Notes under the pieces: model-generated
Told to the model about the DNA's origin: nothing
The model's database searches: none
The model's input: the letters and a program-made list of their open reading frames with translations, nothing else
In this document: positions 1 through 12,181 of the stretch, piece by piece
Position numbering within the stretch: position 1 is the stretch's first letter
How the letters are laid out: each line of letters opens with the position of its first letter
Program-made: the position numbers and the translations under genes
Source of the DNA: Sphagnum magellanicum
Lineage: Eukaryota > Streptophyta > Sphagnopsida > Sphagnales > Sphagnaceae
DNA: 64,000 nucleotides
Reading direction: 5' to 3'
Assembly (NCBI GenBank): GCA_021904315.1
Contig: CM038912.1
Coordinates: 23,844,949 to 23,908,948 of the forward strand

Positions 1-3000
1 AATCATAGTTGGTCGGGGGAGCCCTATGACTTAAGTACTCAAAATCAGTGATTAAAACAAACATTCATCCAAAACTTAAACAAGAGTGTGTGTTTAAGGT
101 GTACATTATATGCATTAGGATGGAGTATGGCAATTGCTTAAAATGTATCTGACTTCTTCTGCCAAAGTTCAAAGTTCAAACCTCTGCAACATGCCAAAAA
201 TCTTCCAACATCTACCCACTTGAATATTCGGGAAATACATGCAATACCTTTTTCTCACTTGCAAAAAACAAGACAAAATCTCTGGGTTGAGTTGTTGACT
301 CGGTCGCTTATCTTGGTTCTGCAATGGATTTTCTTTTCTATTTGTGTCCAATAAATAAATAAATAAATATTAAAAATAAAATAAAATAATCAAGACAAAA
401 TCCCTCAAAGTGAGACAAATGCTCCCACCATGTCCCACATATTGCATAGGTAATGAAAACAATATAATAATTTGACCATGCACCAAAAGAAAGAGAAAAA
501 ATACTTCGTGCATTAAATTAAACTATGGGTTCCGGTCAATTTTCTTTGTGTGAGCTAGAGAATAATAGGCCGTGGACACCCTACTCTCCTAGGTATGCCC
601 AACAAGAACAAACTAGCACCCATGAACGTACAATGCTGGATGGATGGTGTGTGAACAAGAAAACAAATTTTCATTGTATTCTTATCCCATTAGCTAACCA
701 TGATGGTTAGTTAGCTATGTAATAACGAATAACTATCCACATGCATCCAACCTACCAAATAGCAACCAAGTGCCTTACCTACTTATGTAACAACCATTTA
801 CATTCCCCACCTACTTACCAATGATACTTATCCACTTGCAAATCTAGTAACTTAAGTTACGTGAGCGGAAAATAGGAGGGTTTATGGAGATAAGTTACCA
901 AGCTAAATTGAAACCTTGGTAACTCAGTTGTGGTTCATCCACAATTGAGGTATATAAATGGGTTTTCAATGGATGATGTGTTGGTGGGTGCTGAGTCACA
1001 TAAGTTGGTAAACTAGCCCTTGATGTCTGAGTCTGGTGAAGGTGATGGATTGACAACCATAGTGGTCACTGGGTAAACTTGCCATCCAAAATTTGTGGGA
1101 ACCCTAGAAGGGGTTAAGTTCTTGCTAGAACTAAGGGTTCCTTCGAGTAAGAATTGAATTTCAAAATTAATGAATTACTCGACACACACATGTGTTGAAA
1201 TGGCCAAGGTACGAAGGGTATTCAAATGAAGGACACAAGTATTGTGCCAGAACTGTATCTGTTAGTACAAAGAGGTTGCAAGTTTTGAGTACTCTTCAGT
1301 AAACTGGCACAAAAGAGATTCCCCTCTGAGAAAAGTGGGCACTAACCCTAAACAACATAAAAGAAAAGGATGAAGAAAAGGATGAAAAAGAGACGTGCTT
1401 CTTTGGTTTGTGGATGAAATTTGAGCTTCCATTCTAGAGATATAAAATTGATATCATTGATGAATAAGCTTGATTTTGAATAAAATGTTTGGGGAGACAA
1501 TGTTTTAAAGAAAAAATAAAATAAAATAAATAAAAACAAGGGTTGATTTTGTGAAATATTCCAAAAAGGCTTAGAGAACCCCACACCCCCTCAACTCAAC
1601 TCAACTCAACCCAACCCAACCCAACCCAACCCCACCCCATGTGAGTGTTGTTAAGTCTGTTGGTGGTAGGTGTGCAGCAGTGTCAGTTGCCATGTGCTTG
1701 CCAACAACCTCAGCCCAAAATGAATGATTCTCACCTGATTGCAACTCAAAATTTGGGCATTAGTTTCGAGTTTCTGGCAAAAAAACACAAAATTTCACAC
1801 ACAAACACACAAAGAAGAACTCAACTCCTTCGTCAAATTCAATACCTATTGCAATCTAATCAATCAATCAATCAATCAAATTTATCAATCTGAGAACACA
1901 ATAAAAATGCATTTTGGGAATGTCCACCACTCCAGGGCTTCTCGTCCATCATAAAAACACAAACCTAAACCTATAAAGATCATGAGGTGTAGGGGGGAAG
2001 AGGGGGTCTTTACACCTACTCTTTAAGGGTAGATTTTATGCCCATAACCTACTCTTCTTGGGATCCTTGCACCTACTCTTTAAGGGTACATTTTATCCCC
2101 ATAACCCACTCTTCTTATGCCAATAATCCACCCTTAATCTTCGTGGATGTAAGGTGCCCTCTAAAGACACTAAGAAATTCTCGGAGTATTTTAGGATGTG
2201 TGCTTGCATGATTTGTTTTGGACCATGATCCATCTTTCATCAAAAGTTGTGCACCAACAAGCTTAGCTTGTTTTTTCCAAGCCATAGAGCATCATCGTGT
2301 GTGTGGAGGTATATATGTATTAGGTAATTGCAATTGGGAGGAGAGAGCAGATCGGGGATCAGTTGAGTCTGGCCAATGGCCATTATGTGATGTAATGGGA
2401 TGCTTGGGAGAAATTCTGCTATAGCATTTCGAAACTTTGTAGACTATTGGCTAGAAGGCATGATTATTCTAATGTGGTACCTTGCCAACTTTGACACTAG
2501 TTATATTATTGTCAGAAATGATGAAATTTTCAAAAAAAATAAATTTCAAAGAATAAAATGTTGGTAAGGAAAGCAGAAAGTCTTTTGGAATAGTTTGTTT
2601 TTTTGACATTAAATCTTCATAATAAAAATAGTTATTTTGACATTGAAATGTTGAACTTGCCATGATGTTTCGGTATGTACCGATTGGTCACATGTTCTTG
2701 AAAGAGCAAATGACCCGAAGGAACAAAATGTCTCCCAAATGAAAATTCCATATTAGAAAAGAGCACAAAGATTAGGTGTAGTAGGGTAACACTCCCATGT
2801 GGAGTAGGCATAGGCATAAATGGCTCAAAACCACTTGAGGAGGGCCTTACCCACCCACCACCATTTCCATTACATTCATTCAAATTTCATATATGTACAA
2901 AAGTTTGAAAATTCTCTTTGATTGAAGTTCAGTTCAATTCAGTTAAAATGTGACACAATTAAAGTTTGCTTCTCTTCGTCATAATTGCTGGGACTAATAA

Positions 3001-4357
3001 TTTGAACAAATAATGTTCTTTTTCCCACCATAGCCATGACATCCATGCTGAATATATTTATGCTTGCACACACAAAAAGGAATCGTGCAATGTGCACACA
3101 CAAAAAGGAATTGTGCAATGTGCACACACAATCAGATCTGGACACGACACTCGTGTTGTGTTGTGTGGGCTCTGTCTTTGAGGGAGGGAGGGAGGGAGAG
3201 AGAGAGAGAGAATAGCAATGCAATGATGTTGTTGTTCTCATTTGGTCCCACATTTTTTGAGGAATGTTCATCAGGTGTTATTGTGAACTGTGTTCATTTT
3301 TTCGAGAACTTCATGAAAACATTTCCTATCTTAACTGTTGTGTGGTTTGAACTTACAAACAAAAAGGGAGTGAGCCCGTAGGTGGTGTAATGAGACCCCG
3401 CTTGTTTTAATCTCATTAACTCCATATAATCACTATTGGGACTTCTCCATGGTAGGCATAATTGTGTCAAGCTTACAACCAAAAAATTATTTTAAAAAAA
3501 AAAAAAAAACCCCACCCTTCAATGGGTGCATGTCTAATCTTTCAACAATTTCTTTTGTGATGAGAAAATCAAAATAGTTCCTTTTGTAAAATAAAATATT
3601 ATATTAAAATAATAGTAGTAATAATTTTCAAATTTTGAAAAAGAAAAAGAAACCTTCAACAGACTTTGTGTATGATTTTTCAACACAATCGTCAATTTCA
3701 TGTCAAATTCTTACTGGTTGCTTAGGTGATCATTCATGGTTGATGTATGTATGTACGGTTTGTGCTTCCGCGGTGCCTGCACTGATGTTTCTGTGGCGTT
3801 GGTGAGTGCGCAGCTGATGATTTCTGCAGCTTATGTAAGGTGTATGATGTGCACAGTTGGGGAGAAGACGGGTAAGGGAAAGAAGCCTGACAACTTCCGT
3901 GCAATGTAAGTAGTGACTAAGTTATTAGTAGTCCTTGTTGCCGCCTCTACAATTTCATTACCTGAGTGCATTGGAATAATAATAATAATAACAATAATAA
4001 TAATGACAAATAACAATAATGTTTTCATAGAACAAAACATGTCTTTTGTTTTGTTTCGCCAATTCTTTCAACTTTCCCACTTTAAGTATTTAAATCTAAC
4101 TTCCGTTCAAAAGAGAGAGTTAGGCTATATTATACTCATATCCCACACATCCTTCCCCACCCCCAAAACAATAAATCAAATTTGGGGTGCGTAGAAAGAA
4201 CGCAATTCTCTCCCCAAGTATTTTAGGCATGTCCTTAATATCTCGGATTACATGACAACCCCACATAAGTAAGAAAGAAAGAATGAATAAATGAATGAAT
4301 GAATGGATGGACGGAAAAAAACAACACACACATACTATCCCTAAGCTACTACCACCA
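1..4357. other. Intergenic AT-rich DNA, no gene recognised
   Basis: I see no open reading frame here with recognisable similarity, codon bias or credible splice sites. The stretch holds simple repeats: a pentamer run of CTCAA/CCCAA units near 1586-1636, a GGGA/GA microsatellite near 3180-3210, a 31-bp direct repeat (ACACACAAAAAGGAAT units) near 3067-3130, an AAT trinucleotide run near 3978-4003, and the 57-bp direct repeat listed separately. The last part is probably upstream flank of the kinase gene. Confidence 0.6.
2013..2125. repeat. 57-bp direct repeat, two copies
   Basis: Two adjacent copies begin with CACCTACTCTTTAAGGGTA at 2013 and 2070 and differ at only a few positions, the second being cut slightly shorter. 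No coding potential. A simple tandem duplication is the most economical reading. Confidence 0.8.
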
Positions 4358-4555
4358 CCCGTTTGCTGAAACCTTTATTGTTCATCCAATGAGGCCAACC
4401 TACTACAATTGCCACCCTTTTGCCAAAACCATTTGTTCATCCAATCAAGGTCAATGTACAACACCCTTTTGCCACAAACATTTTTTCATCCAACGGAGGC
4501 CACCCTAAAATTACCACCCATTTGCCACTACCTATTGTTCATCCAATGAGGAAAC
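4358..4555. repeat. Four-copy ~52-bp tandem repeat carrying CCAAT-type motifs
   Basis: The core TTCATCCAA(T/C) recurs at 4381, 4436, 4485 and 4539, each preceded by a TTTGCCAxxACC-like segment, giving a spacing of 49-55 bp. Three of the four copies keep an intact CCAAT pentamer. The array lies just upstream of the kinase leader, so it could contribute binding sites for NF-Y-type factors, but that function is only inferred. Confidence 0.75.
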
Positions 4556-4689
4556 CCTACATTTTCTATAAGTAATAATAATAAGAGGAAATGAGAGCTG
4601 AAAGTGTGTTAACTAAGTTACCTATTATTATTCCCTTAGTTTTTCTTTTCTGGGTTTTATTTTTCCTTTTCCTTGCCAAATGAATCGTA

Positions 4690-6187
4690 CCTAATTTATT
4701 TGAAATGAAGGAAAAAAACCCAAAAAATGGAAAAGGCCCAAATTTGTGCCCTTTCGTTCTCTTGGGCTCACTTTCGTTCTCTTCTGCTCACTTTCGTCCG
4801 CTCCCTTTCGTTCTGTTTTGCTACCTTCCGTTCCCCTCCCCCCAAGAGAGAGAGAGAGAGAGAGAGAACATCTAACGAGCGCTTGCGGAAAAGTGGTCCG
4901 AATTATTACACAAAGCGTCGTGGTCTCCATTGCCGCTTGCCTCGCCTTTTGCTGCTGTCTGGCCGCCTGCTGCTGCGGGGTCAAGATCTGTTCATCAACG
5001 CACCAGCACTGCTTTCTCTCCCGTTGGACAATACTGACGGACTCTTTTCGCATGATCATGAAGTGAGCCCTTCATTACGCCTTTTTCCTCTTTCATCATT
5101 GCTGCGGATTATTATTTGCTTGTCTAAGTTGTTGTTGTTGTTGAAGAAGTTGTTGTTGTTGTTTTTCTCTTGGATTGTTGCGGATTTGCTATTGTTTTAC
5201 CCGAAGAAGAATAACCAGGAGGAGGAGGAGGAGGAGGAGGAGGAGAACAACTTCTTCGTTTTTTCTTGTTTTCTCTTTTTGTATTATTGCTGCGGATTTG
5301 CTAGTATAAGTTTTCACAAGAAGACCAACAACAATAAGGAAGAAGAGGACCAGGACGAGGAGAACTTGCAGATTCACTTTGGACGTGGATGTTGCTGATG
5401 GTAAGGGAAACACTGATGCAGCTTCTTTTGTTTTGTCAGTGGATCGTATCAGATCTTGTGCTTGTTGAAACGTTCAAGCAGGAGCTCTAGTGTTGTTGCT
5501 GCTGCTGCTGCTCTTTTGCGACGGATGTGATTTTTTTGGTTCTGTTTTCCTTCGGTTTCTGCATCGTTGTAATCTCGCTGTCATCGTGCTACCGGGGGCC
5601 TAGTATCGAGTGAGATGTGAGAGTCAGGATCCTAAGCGAAAAATAGCAGCAAATGATGACGACGCTGTACACAAGGAGAAGCAGATTGTTCTTTGGTTGT
5701 AATAGCAGCACTCTCCGTCTTGTCTCTGGGATTGATTTCGGGATGGAATCTTCCATGAGGTTTGTTAGCTCGCGGCTATTGTTCTGGTGACCTCCCGGAA
5801 GTGCTGTTGTTGCTGTGTATCTTTTTTGGTTCCGTGATCTTCTTGAGCTTGAGCATTTTGGAAAAGTCAGGACTCGTAGCCGGAGCAACAGAGAGGAAGA
5901 ACTAGGACCAGCAGCAGAAGAAAAAACAAGAAGGAAAAGGTGGAGGAGGCAGCAGAAGAAAAGAGAAGAAGAAGAAGGATTCTGGTGTGATTTCTTCTGC
6001 TTCGAAGCTCGGGTCTCGGGTGTCTAGTTATGGTTTTTTGGAGATAAGGCAATGGAGGCTGACGCCAGTGGCTCAAGGAGGAAGAAGAAGCAGCAGAAGT
6101 TAGGAGGAGGTGACCGTAGAGAAGGCAGAGTTAGATTTGTACCCCTCGAGCTTTCCATCTCCAAAGAGGCTGAATAGCATCCCTTTG
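4690..6187 (+). promoter_or_regulatory. Probable promoter/5' leader region of the kinase gene
   Basis: From about 4690 the base composition changes from AT-rich to mixed, with pyrimidine runs, a GA microsatellite (about 4848-4867), GTT/GGA triplet runs (5130-5240) and many upstream AUGs, as is common in long plant 5' UTRs. A good splice donor (GATG|GTAAGG) lies at 5400-5401, so a 5'-UTR intron is possible. The transcription start cannot be fixed by eye. Long apparent frames in this stretch are low-complexity and are not taken as genes. Confidence 0.5.
6052..6177 (+). other. Upstream ORF (41 codons) before the kinase start
   Basis: An ATG at 6052 in a strong initiation context (G at -3, G at +4) opens a 41-codon frame rich in Arg and Lys (RRKKKQQK) that stops at 6175-6177, ten bases before the kinase ATG at 6188. 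The kinase ATG itself has a weak context (T at -3, A at +4). It may be a regulatory uORF; the alternative is that a sequencing error hides a longer N-terminus. Confidence 0.5.
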
Positions 6188-9100
6188 ATGAGTTCCTCAA
6201 TGCCAGGACACTCAAGGATGCAGGGTGGGGGCCTGGATTCTATGGTCAACAGTAGTAATGTCATAGAGTCAACCTCAGGTGCTTCACAGGTTTTTCTGAA
6301 GCCAAGAAAGGGAAGAGGGGTTCCTCGATTTGATATGGCGGAGAGGATTGTTGTTGCAATAGATGCCAGCAAGGAGATTACCAAAAATGCTCTCGAATGG
6401 GCTCTCACAAATGTTGCCGTCCAAGAAGGGCATTGCATCACTCTCTTGGCCCTCTTTCCATCTGGAACCTCTGGTAAGTTTCTTGGCCTTGAACAACACC
6501 ATATATCTGAAAAATTCTCAAATTTTCATTTTTTGGGCAGTCCAATGCCTTCTATTTCCCTATTTATTCAGGTTTTGTATGTTTTGGAATGGCAGTTCGG
6601 AAAGTATGGGGGTTTTCAGCTCTGTGGCCACTGCTGGGTGGTGATTGTGGATCTCGGATTGGAAGAGTTGGTAGCATGGGTTCTAGGGCAACACAATCTG
6701 AGATTGAAGGCAAGATCCAGAGAGCTTGCTCCACCATGATGCAGGACTTGCACAACCTCTGTGCTGAAAAGAAGGTCTGCAGTTTTTGTAATCTGTACTG
6801 TGTTTTTTTGTGTTCCGTATATCAAAGAAAAGGTTTAGTGATTTTTTTTGTTAGCTGAAAGTGGATTGGGTTTGTCTTTGGGGTTAGATTGACATCCGGT
6901 TGAAGGTGGTGCAAGCAGCAGGGAGAGAAGTAACAGCCTCAGAGGCAAAGAAACTTGGAGCAACTTGGGTTGTTCTTGACAGGCAATATCTTTGCTCTCA
7001 TGTATTTTTTGGTTTCATGGCATAAATTTTGTTTCAGCTGGCAAGACTTATTTGTTCTGTCATGGAACCTCCTAGAGTGTGTGCATAGACAACCTGCTAA
7101 AACTATGAGAAGAAAATGATATGATTTGACTGCAGGCATTTGAAGAGAGAGGCAAAGAACTGCAAAGAGCATTTGGATTGCAACATTGTACTCGTGAAGC
7201 AATCAGAACCCAAGATACTGCGGCTGAATCTCAGGCACAGAGGCTCTTATGAGCTTCCAGCTCAGGGGCTAGCCACTCCAGCATCCTCTGGAGAAGCACA
7301 AGATGGGTTGAGTTTCTCAGACTTACCAAAGATGACCAGGAATGTAGTTTACTTGCAATCTGACTGCACCACTCCTTCAAGTAGTCCTGATGAGATTGGA
7401 GCACCTTTTACACCCTCTGATCAGGGAATATCTTCCAATAGCAGTTCTGAGACAAGCAACTCACCATATGCCTCTGTAGATCCACATTTGTACAAACACT
7501 TAGCCCATGTTAGCTCAGAGATGACTGTCCGAGGTGCCATCTTGGAAGCTGCAGCAGCAGAGCTTATTGAGAAGGGTGGTACCTACACACCTTCTGATTC
7601 AGACAGTGATGATGTAAGTCCACTGCCTGGTGCGAGCCCTGATCCTGCAAGGTGTGATCTCAAGCTCGGCAAGCCTTATTTTGATGGGAGAATGATGTTC
7701 TGTTCAGAAAATATGAGACCAAATCCAGGTTTGTCATTGAAGCTCTCCCTCCAGATAATTGCTCTTACAAAGCATGATACAATAGGTATGTCTGTATGCT
7801 TTTTGTGTAAACTAGTTCCATTTGTAGGAAGGTCTATACCTTAAGCAACAGCATTGGAGAATGGAACAGGGAACAGATATGAGATGGCACTGTCAAGGCC
7901 TACATCCAGATCAGCGTCAAGAACAGTCTCCAGACGCGATTCACCTGCAAAAAGTTCTCACAAAGCTTCTCCAGAACAGCCACTGACTGGCAGCCAGTGT
8001 TGGTCATCTGATGGGCGCCCTTCTCTCAGTCAAAGGGAGGTGAGCTTCAGCCAGAGTCTTGGAGCAATGCTGCAATCCAATGTGGAGCCCTCTACCCCAC
8101 CACCAGAACGAGGATCTCTGTCAGAGCTTCTTAAACCTGGACGAGGTACAGTCTTTTCAATCCTCCGTCAAACATCGTCATGCACATACTTACACATTCA
8201 TATGGGTAACCTATCATACATACAGTACAGGGGTGTTTTATTGCAGCCATTCCATCTTTCTTTCCTTCTGTTCATGTCCAGTCCTGTCCATTATTACCAC
8301 TTAGCTGTCCATCTCTGCTTCCAGCTAAGCTGTCAATCCCCCTTCAGTACCCTACAATTACTGACCCTTGGCATGTATCCATCTGGTTCCCTTCATCTGT
8401 TTGCCCTTGCTCTCAAACAAAGGTGTTCACTTCCATGCTTTTACTCCTGTCTGTGTTTTTGTTGCGGGCCAAAAGCTAGTTGACACTTTTTTTCCTTTCA
8501 TTTTGCCCCCTTTTGTCTCATGAAGCACTGGAAATGACCAAGAACCACCAAATGCCTCTTATCCTTATTATGTGTGAGTGGAACAACTGGAGTAATTGAA
8601 GTGAGCCCAGTTCTCCTGTAGTGAAGTTAATTTTCTTCTCAAATGCTTTCTGATCTGTCCAGACTCTGATCCAAGCGTGGGATTCGCAAAGGATGGTCGG
8701 TACATTTATGGTGAAGGAGACCAAGGAGATCAAGATCCTGAATTGCTTAGGATGAAGAGAGCTGACCTAGAGCGATCATCAAATGTGAGGAAAGCAATAT
8801 TGCTATCACAGAATGTCATGCCAGGTCCCCCACCCTTATGCTCCATTTGCCAGCATAAGGCGCCTGTGTTTGGAAAACCTCCTCGGAGGTTTAGTTATGC
8901 TGAGCTGGAGCTTGCAACAGCAGGATTTTCACCAGCTAATTTTCTTGCAGAGGGAGGCTATGGGTCTGTTCACCGTGGGATATTACCAGATGGTCAGGCT
9001 GTGGCTGTGAAGCAGCATAAGCTTGCTAGCACACAGGGAGATAAAGAGTTCTGCTCTGAAGTTGAAGTGCTGAGCTGTGCACAGCATAGGAATGTGGTCA

Positions 9101-11001
9101 TGCTTAATGGCTACTGTGTGGAGGGAAATGCAAGGCGGCTACTTGTATATGAGTTCATCTGCAATGGCTCCCTGGATTCTCATCTATATGGTAAAATCTT
9201 GCAGCTCGCCACTCAGGATTCAGAGACGAGATCAAGGTCATTTTCATGTGAGATCTGATCTTTTGTTTGCTGTTTCTTGGTGACAAGAAGAATTTCTGAT
9301 GTTTTCTACTATTTTTTGGTTGCAGATCAAAATAGGGCACCATTGGAATGGCAATCACGACAGAAGATAGCAGTTGGTGCTGCACGAGGTTTGCGTTATC
9401 TCCACGAGGAATGTAGGGTTGGTTGCATTGTGCACCGTGACTTACGCCCCAACAACATTCTTTTAACCCATGACTTTGAACCCTTGGTACAGTGCTTTTC
9501 CAGCCTGATTCCTGCAACCCCTCAATAAGCACCAAATTATTGTATGAATGTCTTAAGTCATAGCACAAATGTATTGAAATCATTACCAGGTGGTCCCAGA
9601 AACAATTCCCATCCTCTTGTTATAACTGAACTTCAATGTACTATCATGCCATCAACACAGTCAACCAGCAAGGTGCAGGTGACAGTTTTGAGCATACTCT
9701 CATCATGTCTTGGTGTTTGTGATTCAGGTTGGGGATTTTGGGCTTGCCCGGTGGCAGCCTGATGGGGACTGTGGTGTGGATACCCGAGTAATTGGCACCT
9801 TCGGGTGATTTTTCTCCCTTTCTGAATTGGGTTCTCTGTAAGGATAGTGACAAATTGGGAATTTAGAGCCAGAATCAATGTTCCTGGAATGGTAGCATCA
9901 CCCCAGTAGTACTCAAATGTGCTATGTTTGGGAGCAGTATGCTTAACCATGCTCCTGACATTTGTGTAGAAGTACCAGGTTGCCTTTGTCAATTGATTGT
10001 ATTCCATGGCAAGCACTTAAGTGGGAGCTGGTTGTTTGATTGTGGTTCAATGTGAGCAGGTACTTGGCTCCAGAGTACACTCAGAGTGGCCAAATTACAG
10101 AAAAGGCAGATGTTTATTCATTTGGGGTGGTTCTCTTGGAGCTGGTCACAGGGCGCAAGGCAGTTGACATTAACCGTCCTAAGGGGGAGCAATGTCTCAC
10201 TGAGTGGGTAAGTCCTTCTCTCCTCATCACTTATCTAATGGAAAATTTGATCCTTCTCTCCTTGTGTCTCCAAACTTCTCACATTCAGCTGAATACTGTT
10301 GCCAACAATGTCACTGATGACATTGGTTCCACAGGCACGACCTTTGCTGGAAGAAAAGGGAACCCTACCAGTAGATCCACGGCTAGAGAATAAATATGCA
10401 GGGTTTGAAGTTCACGCCATGCTCCATACTGCAGCTTGTTGTATCCGACGTGATCCTCACCACCGACCACGCATGTCACAGGTCAGTTTTTGTGATGAGA
10501 AAGCTTCATCCTATGTTTTGGTATTGTCAGATACCATGTTGTGTCCAATTGTTGACTGAACAATTTAAACATAGTTATGTTTGTAAATCTCAGGTACTGA
10601 GGATGCTCGAGGGTGAGATGATTATTGATGCTCATGCTGGCTCTCCACTGTCCATGTATGGAAGCAACAGACTCATATATGAACATCCAGGGATTTCCCA
10701 AAATCCAAAGGTATGGACAAACATCGCAAAGCCCTCTAGTGACCATCAATCAAATGGATCATCAAATTACTCATCACCCAATGGCCATCTTCTTATTAGC
10801 TCATTGCAAACAAGTCCGAGAACATTAAGCCCAAGCTCACTGCCTCCAAGTGGAAGGGTTACCCCAGAACCAAATGTCAGTACCAGAAGTTCTAAGCTTA
10901 GCTTTGAGGCTTTAAAAGCAGCATACAAGGAGAAGCCAAGCTATAGTACCCATGGATCAATGTTGGCATATGACAGCAGTACTGCAGGAAAAAACCTTTA
11001 A
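6188..11001 (+). CDS. USP-domain/PERK-like receptor-like cytoplasmic kinase (11 coding exons, 992 aa)
   Basis: Exons 6188-6473, 6596-6774, 6888-6982, 7136-7785, 7846-8145, 8663-9190, 9326-9486, 9728-9804, 10060-10207, 10335-10481, 10594-11001; the phases join without a stop. Residues about 50-210 resemble the universal-stress-protein fold ([13 protein letters not shown]); a Ser-rich linker follows; the conserved [22 protein letters not shown] block (in part, 565-586) leads into a protein kinase domain at about 598-870. Visible catalytic features: VAVK lysine K620, HRD at 716-718, DFG at 736-738, APE in exon 9. The usual HRDLK lysine is Arg (720), and the first Gly of the ATP loop is Ala (AEGGYGSV). 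There is no signal peptide or membrane segment, so it is a cytoplasmic kinase. Closest family: the plant group annotated as inactive protein kinase SELMODRAFT_444075-like. Substrate unknown. The intron after exon 3 has a GC donor. The N-terminal start is the least certain part. Confidence 0.9.
6983..7135 (+). other. GC-AG intron 3 of the kinase gene
   Basis: Exon 3 ends ...GACAG and the intron opens GCAATATC and closes TGCAG. Only this junction keeps the reading frame and the family sequence (WVVLDR then [12 protein letters not shown]). There is no GT near the exon end that would do so. GC-AG introns are a known minor class of U2 introns. Confidence 0.75.
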
Positions 11002-11988
11002 AGTGATGTTTTCGTGTTTGACATGTGATTAGCTATTTTGTACATTCAGAGTTACAGAATTTTGTTAGGTGAATTTTGCCTAATGTACAATCGGACTGTG
11101 TGAGCATTTCTGTGTTCGGTGGGAGGGCCATCTGTACAATAATAGGACTATGAAATAGTGGCAGCTATGCTCCTGTCTGAATGTAGTTGAGATAATAGAA
11201 GGATGCTTCCACCATATCGTATTGGATTACCCTGTCACTTTGCACTATTGAAAGTGTGAAGTGCACCATGCAAAAACATTATGTATTATCTGCTCTTTAA
11301 CCAATGCATATGCTCTCTTTTGTTCTTGTATGAACATTTTGGTGATACTTTTGGCTAATGACAGTATGATCAGGGGTTCTGGAAGAGGTGATCTGACCGG
11401 TTCCTTATGTTCCTGATGTTCCTGAGCGTGCAGAAAGAGTTCCTGCTCAGGTGTTCTGAGGGAAGGTGCTCTGACCATGTTCTTAGGCTCATGAGCATTC
11501 TGAGAAAGCTGATCTGACCAGGCTCTTACTTAAGCTCCTGAGTGTTTCATGATTTAATTATTCATTGCTACAAATAATCCACACTTTTTGTTCAGATAAC
11601 ACTCAGATAACACTCAGATATCGTGACACATGTAGAAGTTAGATCTTCAGGAGGATTTGAACAAAAATTCCACAACAAATGTCTAATGGGGTCAAGTTGT
11701 AGAGTCTGATTGTTGCTTCATGTCCCAACTGATACTGACAACAATTGCAACATTTTCCCTGAAATCTCATGTGCATGAAAAAGCATCTTCACCTTTGGCT
11801 CATGATAGCAGTACTATGTTCCTTCATCCTTTTGCTGTGCTCATTTTGCTGCTCTCTGTAAATCAAGGCTGTTGGCCCAAAATTCTTACTGCAATGCTAA
11901 TCATAAGAGTAGTACTCCATAATTACATTAACACCATCTACTAATTTCATGCACATTTGATTCTTACTAATCTCAGGATGCCTAAATC
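11002..11988. other. Convergent 3' regions of the kinase and L18a-like genes
   Basis: The kinase stop (10999-11001, + strand) and the L18a-like stop (11989-11991, - strand) face each other across 987 bp. Composition is mixed, as expected for 3' UTRs. I saw no further coding sequence. It contains the minisatellite at 11385-11550. Confidence 0.6.
11385..11550. repeat. Imperfect ~55-65-bp minisatellite, three copies
   Basis: Three diverged copies share the order GGTGATCTGACCGGTTC...TTCCTGAGC: starts near 11387, 11467 and 11508, each with a TCTGACC core followed by GTTCTTA and CTCCTGAG-like segments. It lies between the two convergent genes. Confidence 0.55.
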
Positions 11989-12144
11989 CTAGAGGAAAAA
12001 CAAGAGCTTCCGCTGTGCTAATAAAACAATTAGTGTTATTACCAGTGCTACTGTGAGTACCAGTGCCTGTGCTCCCAACCGTCCACCACACCCAAATCAC
12101 CCATGAGCAAACTCCAAGTAGTTAGCCACAAAATCCAGAAATGA

Positions 12145-12181
<37 letters not shown>

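Noticed and set aside
4727-5398. A 223-codon + strand frame starting at 4727
   Set aside because: It is made of low-complexity stretches (GA, GTT, GGA runs translated to RE, LLL, EEE), has no family similarity and lies in the probable leader of the kinase gene.
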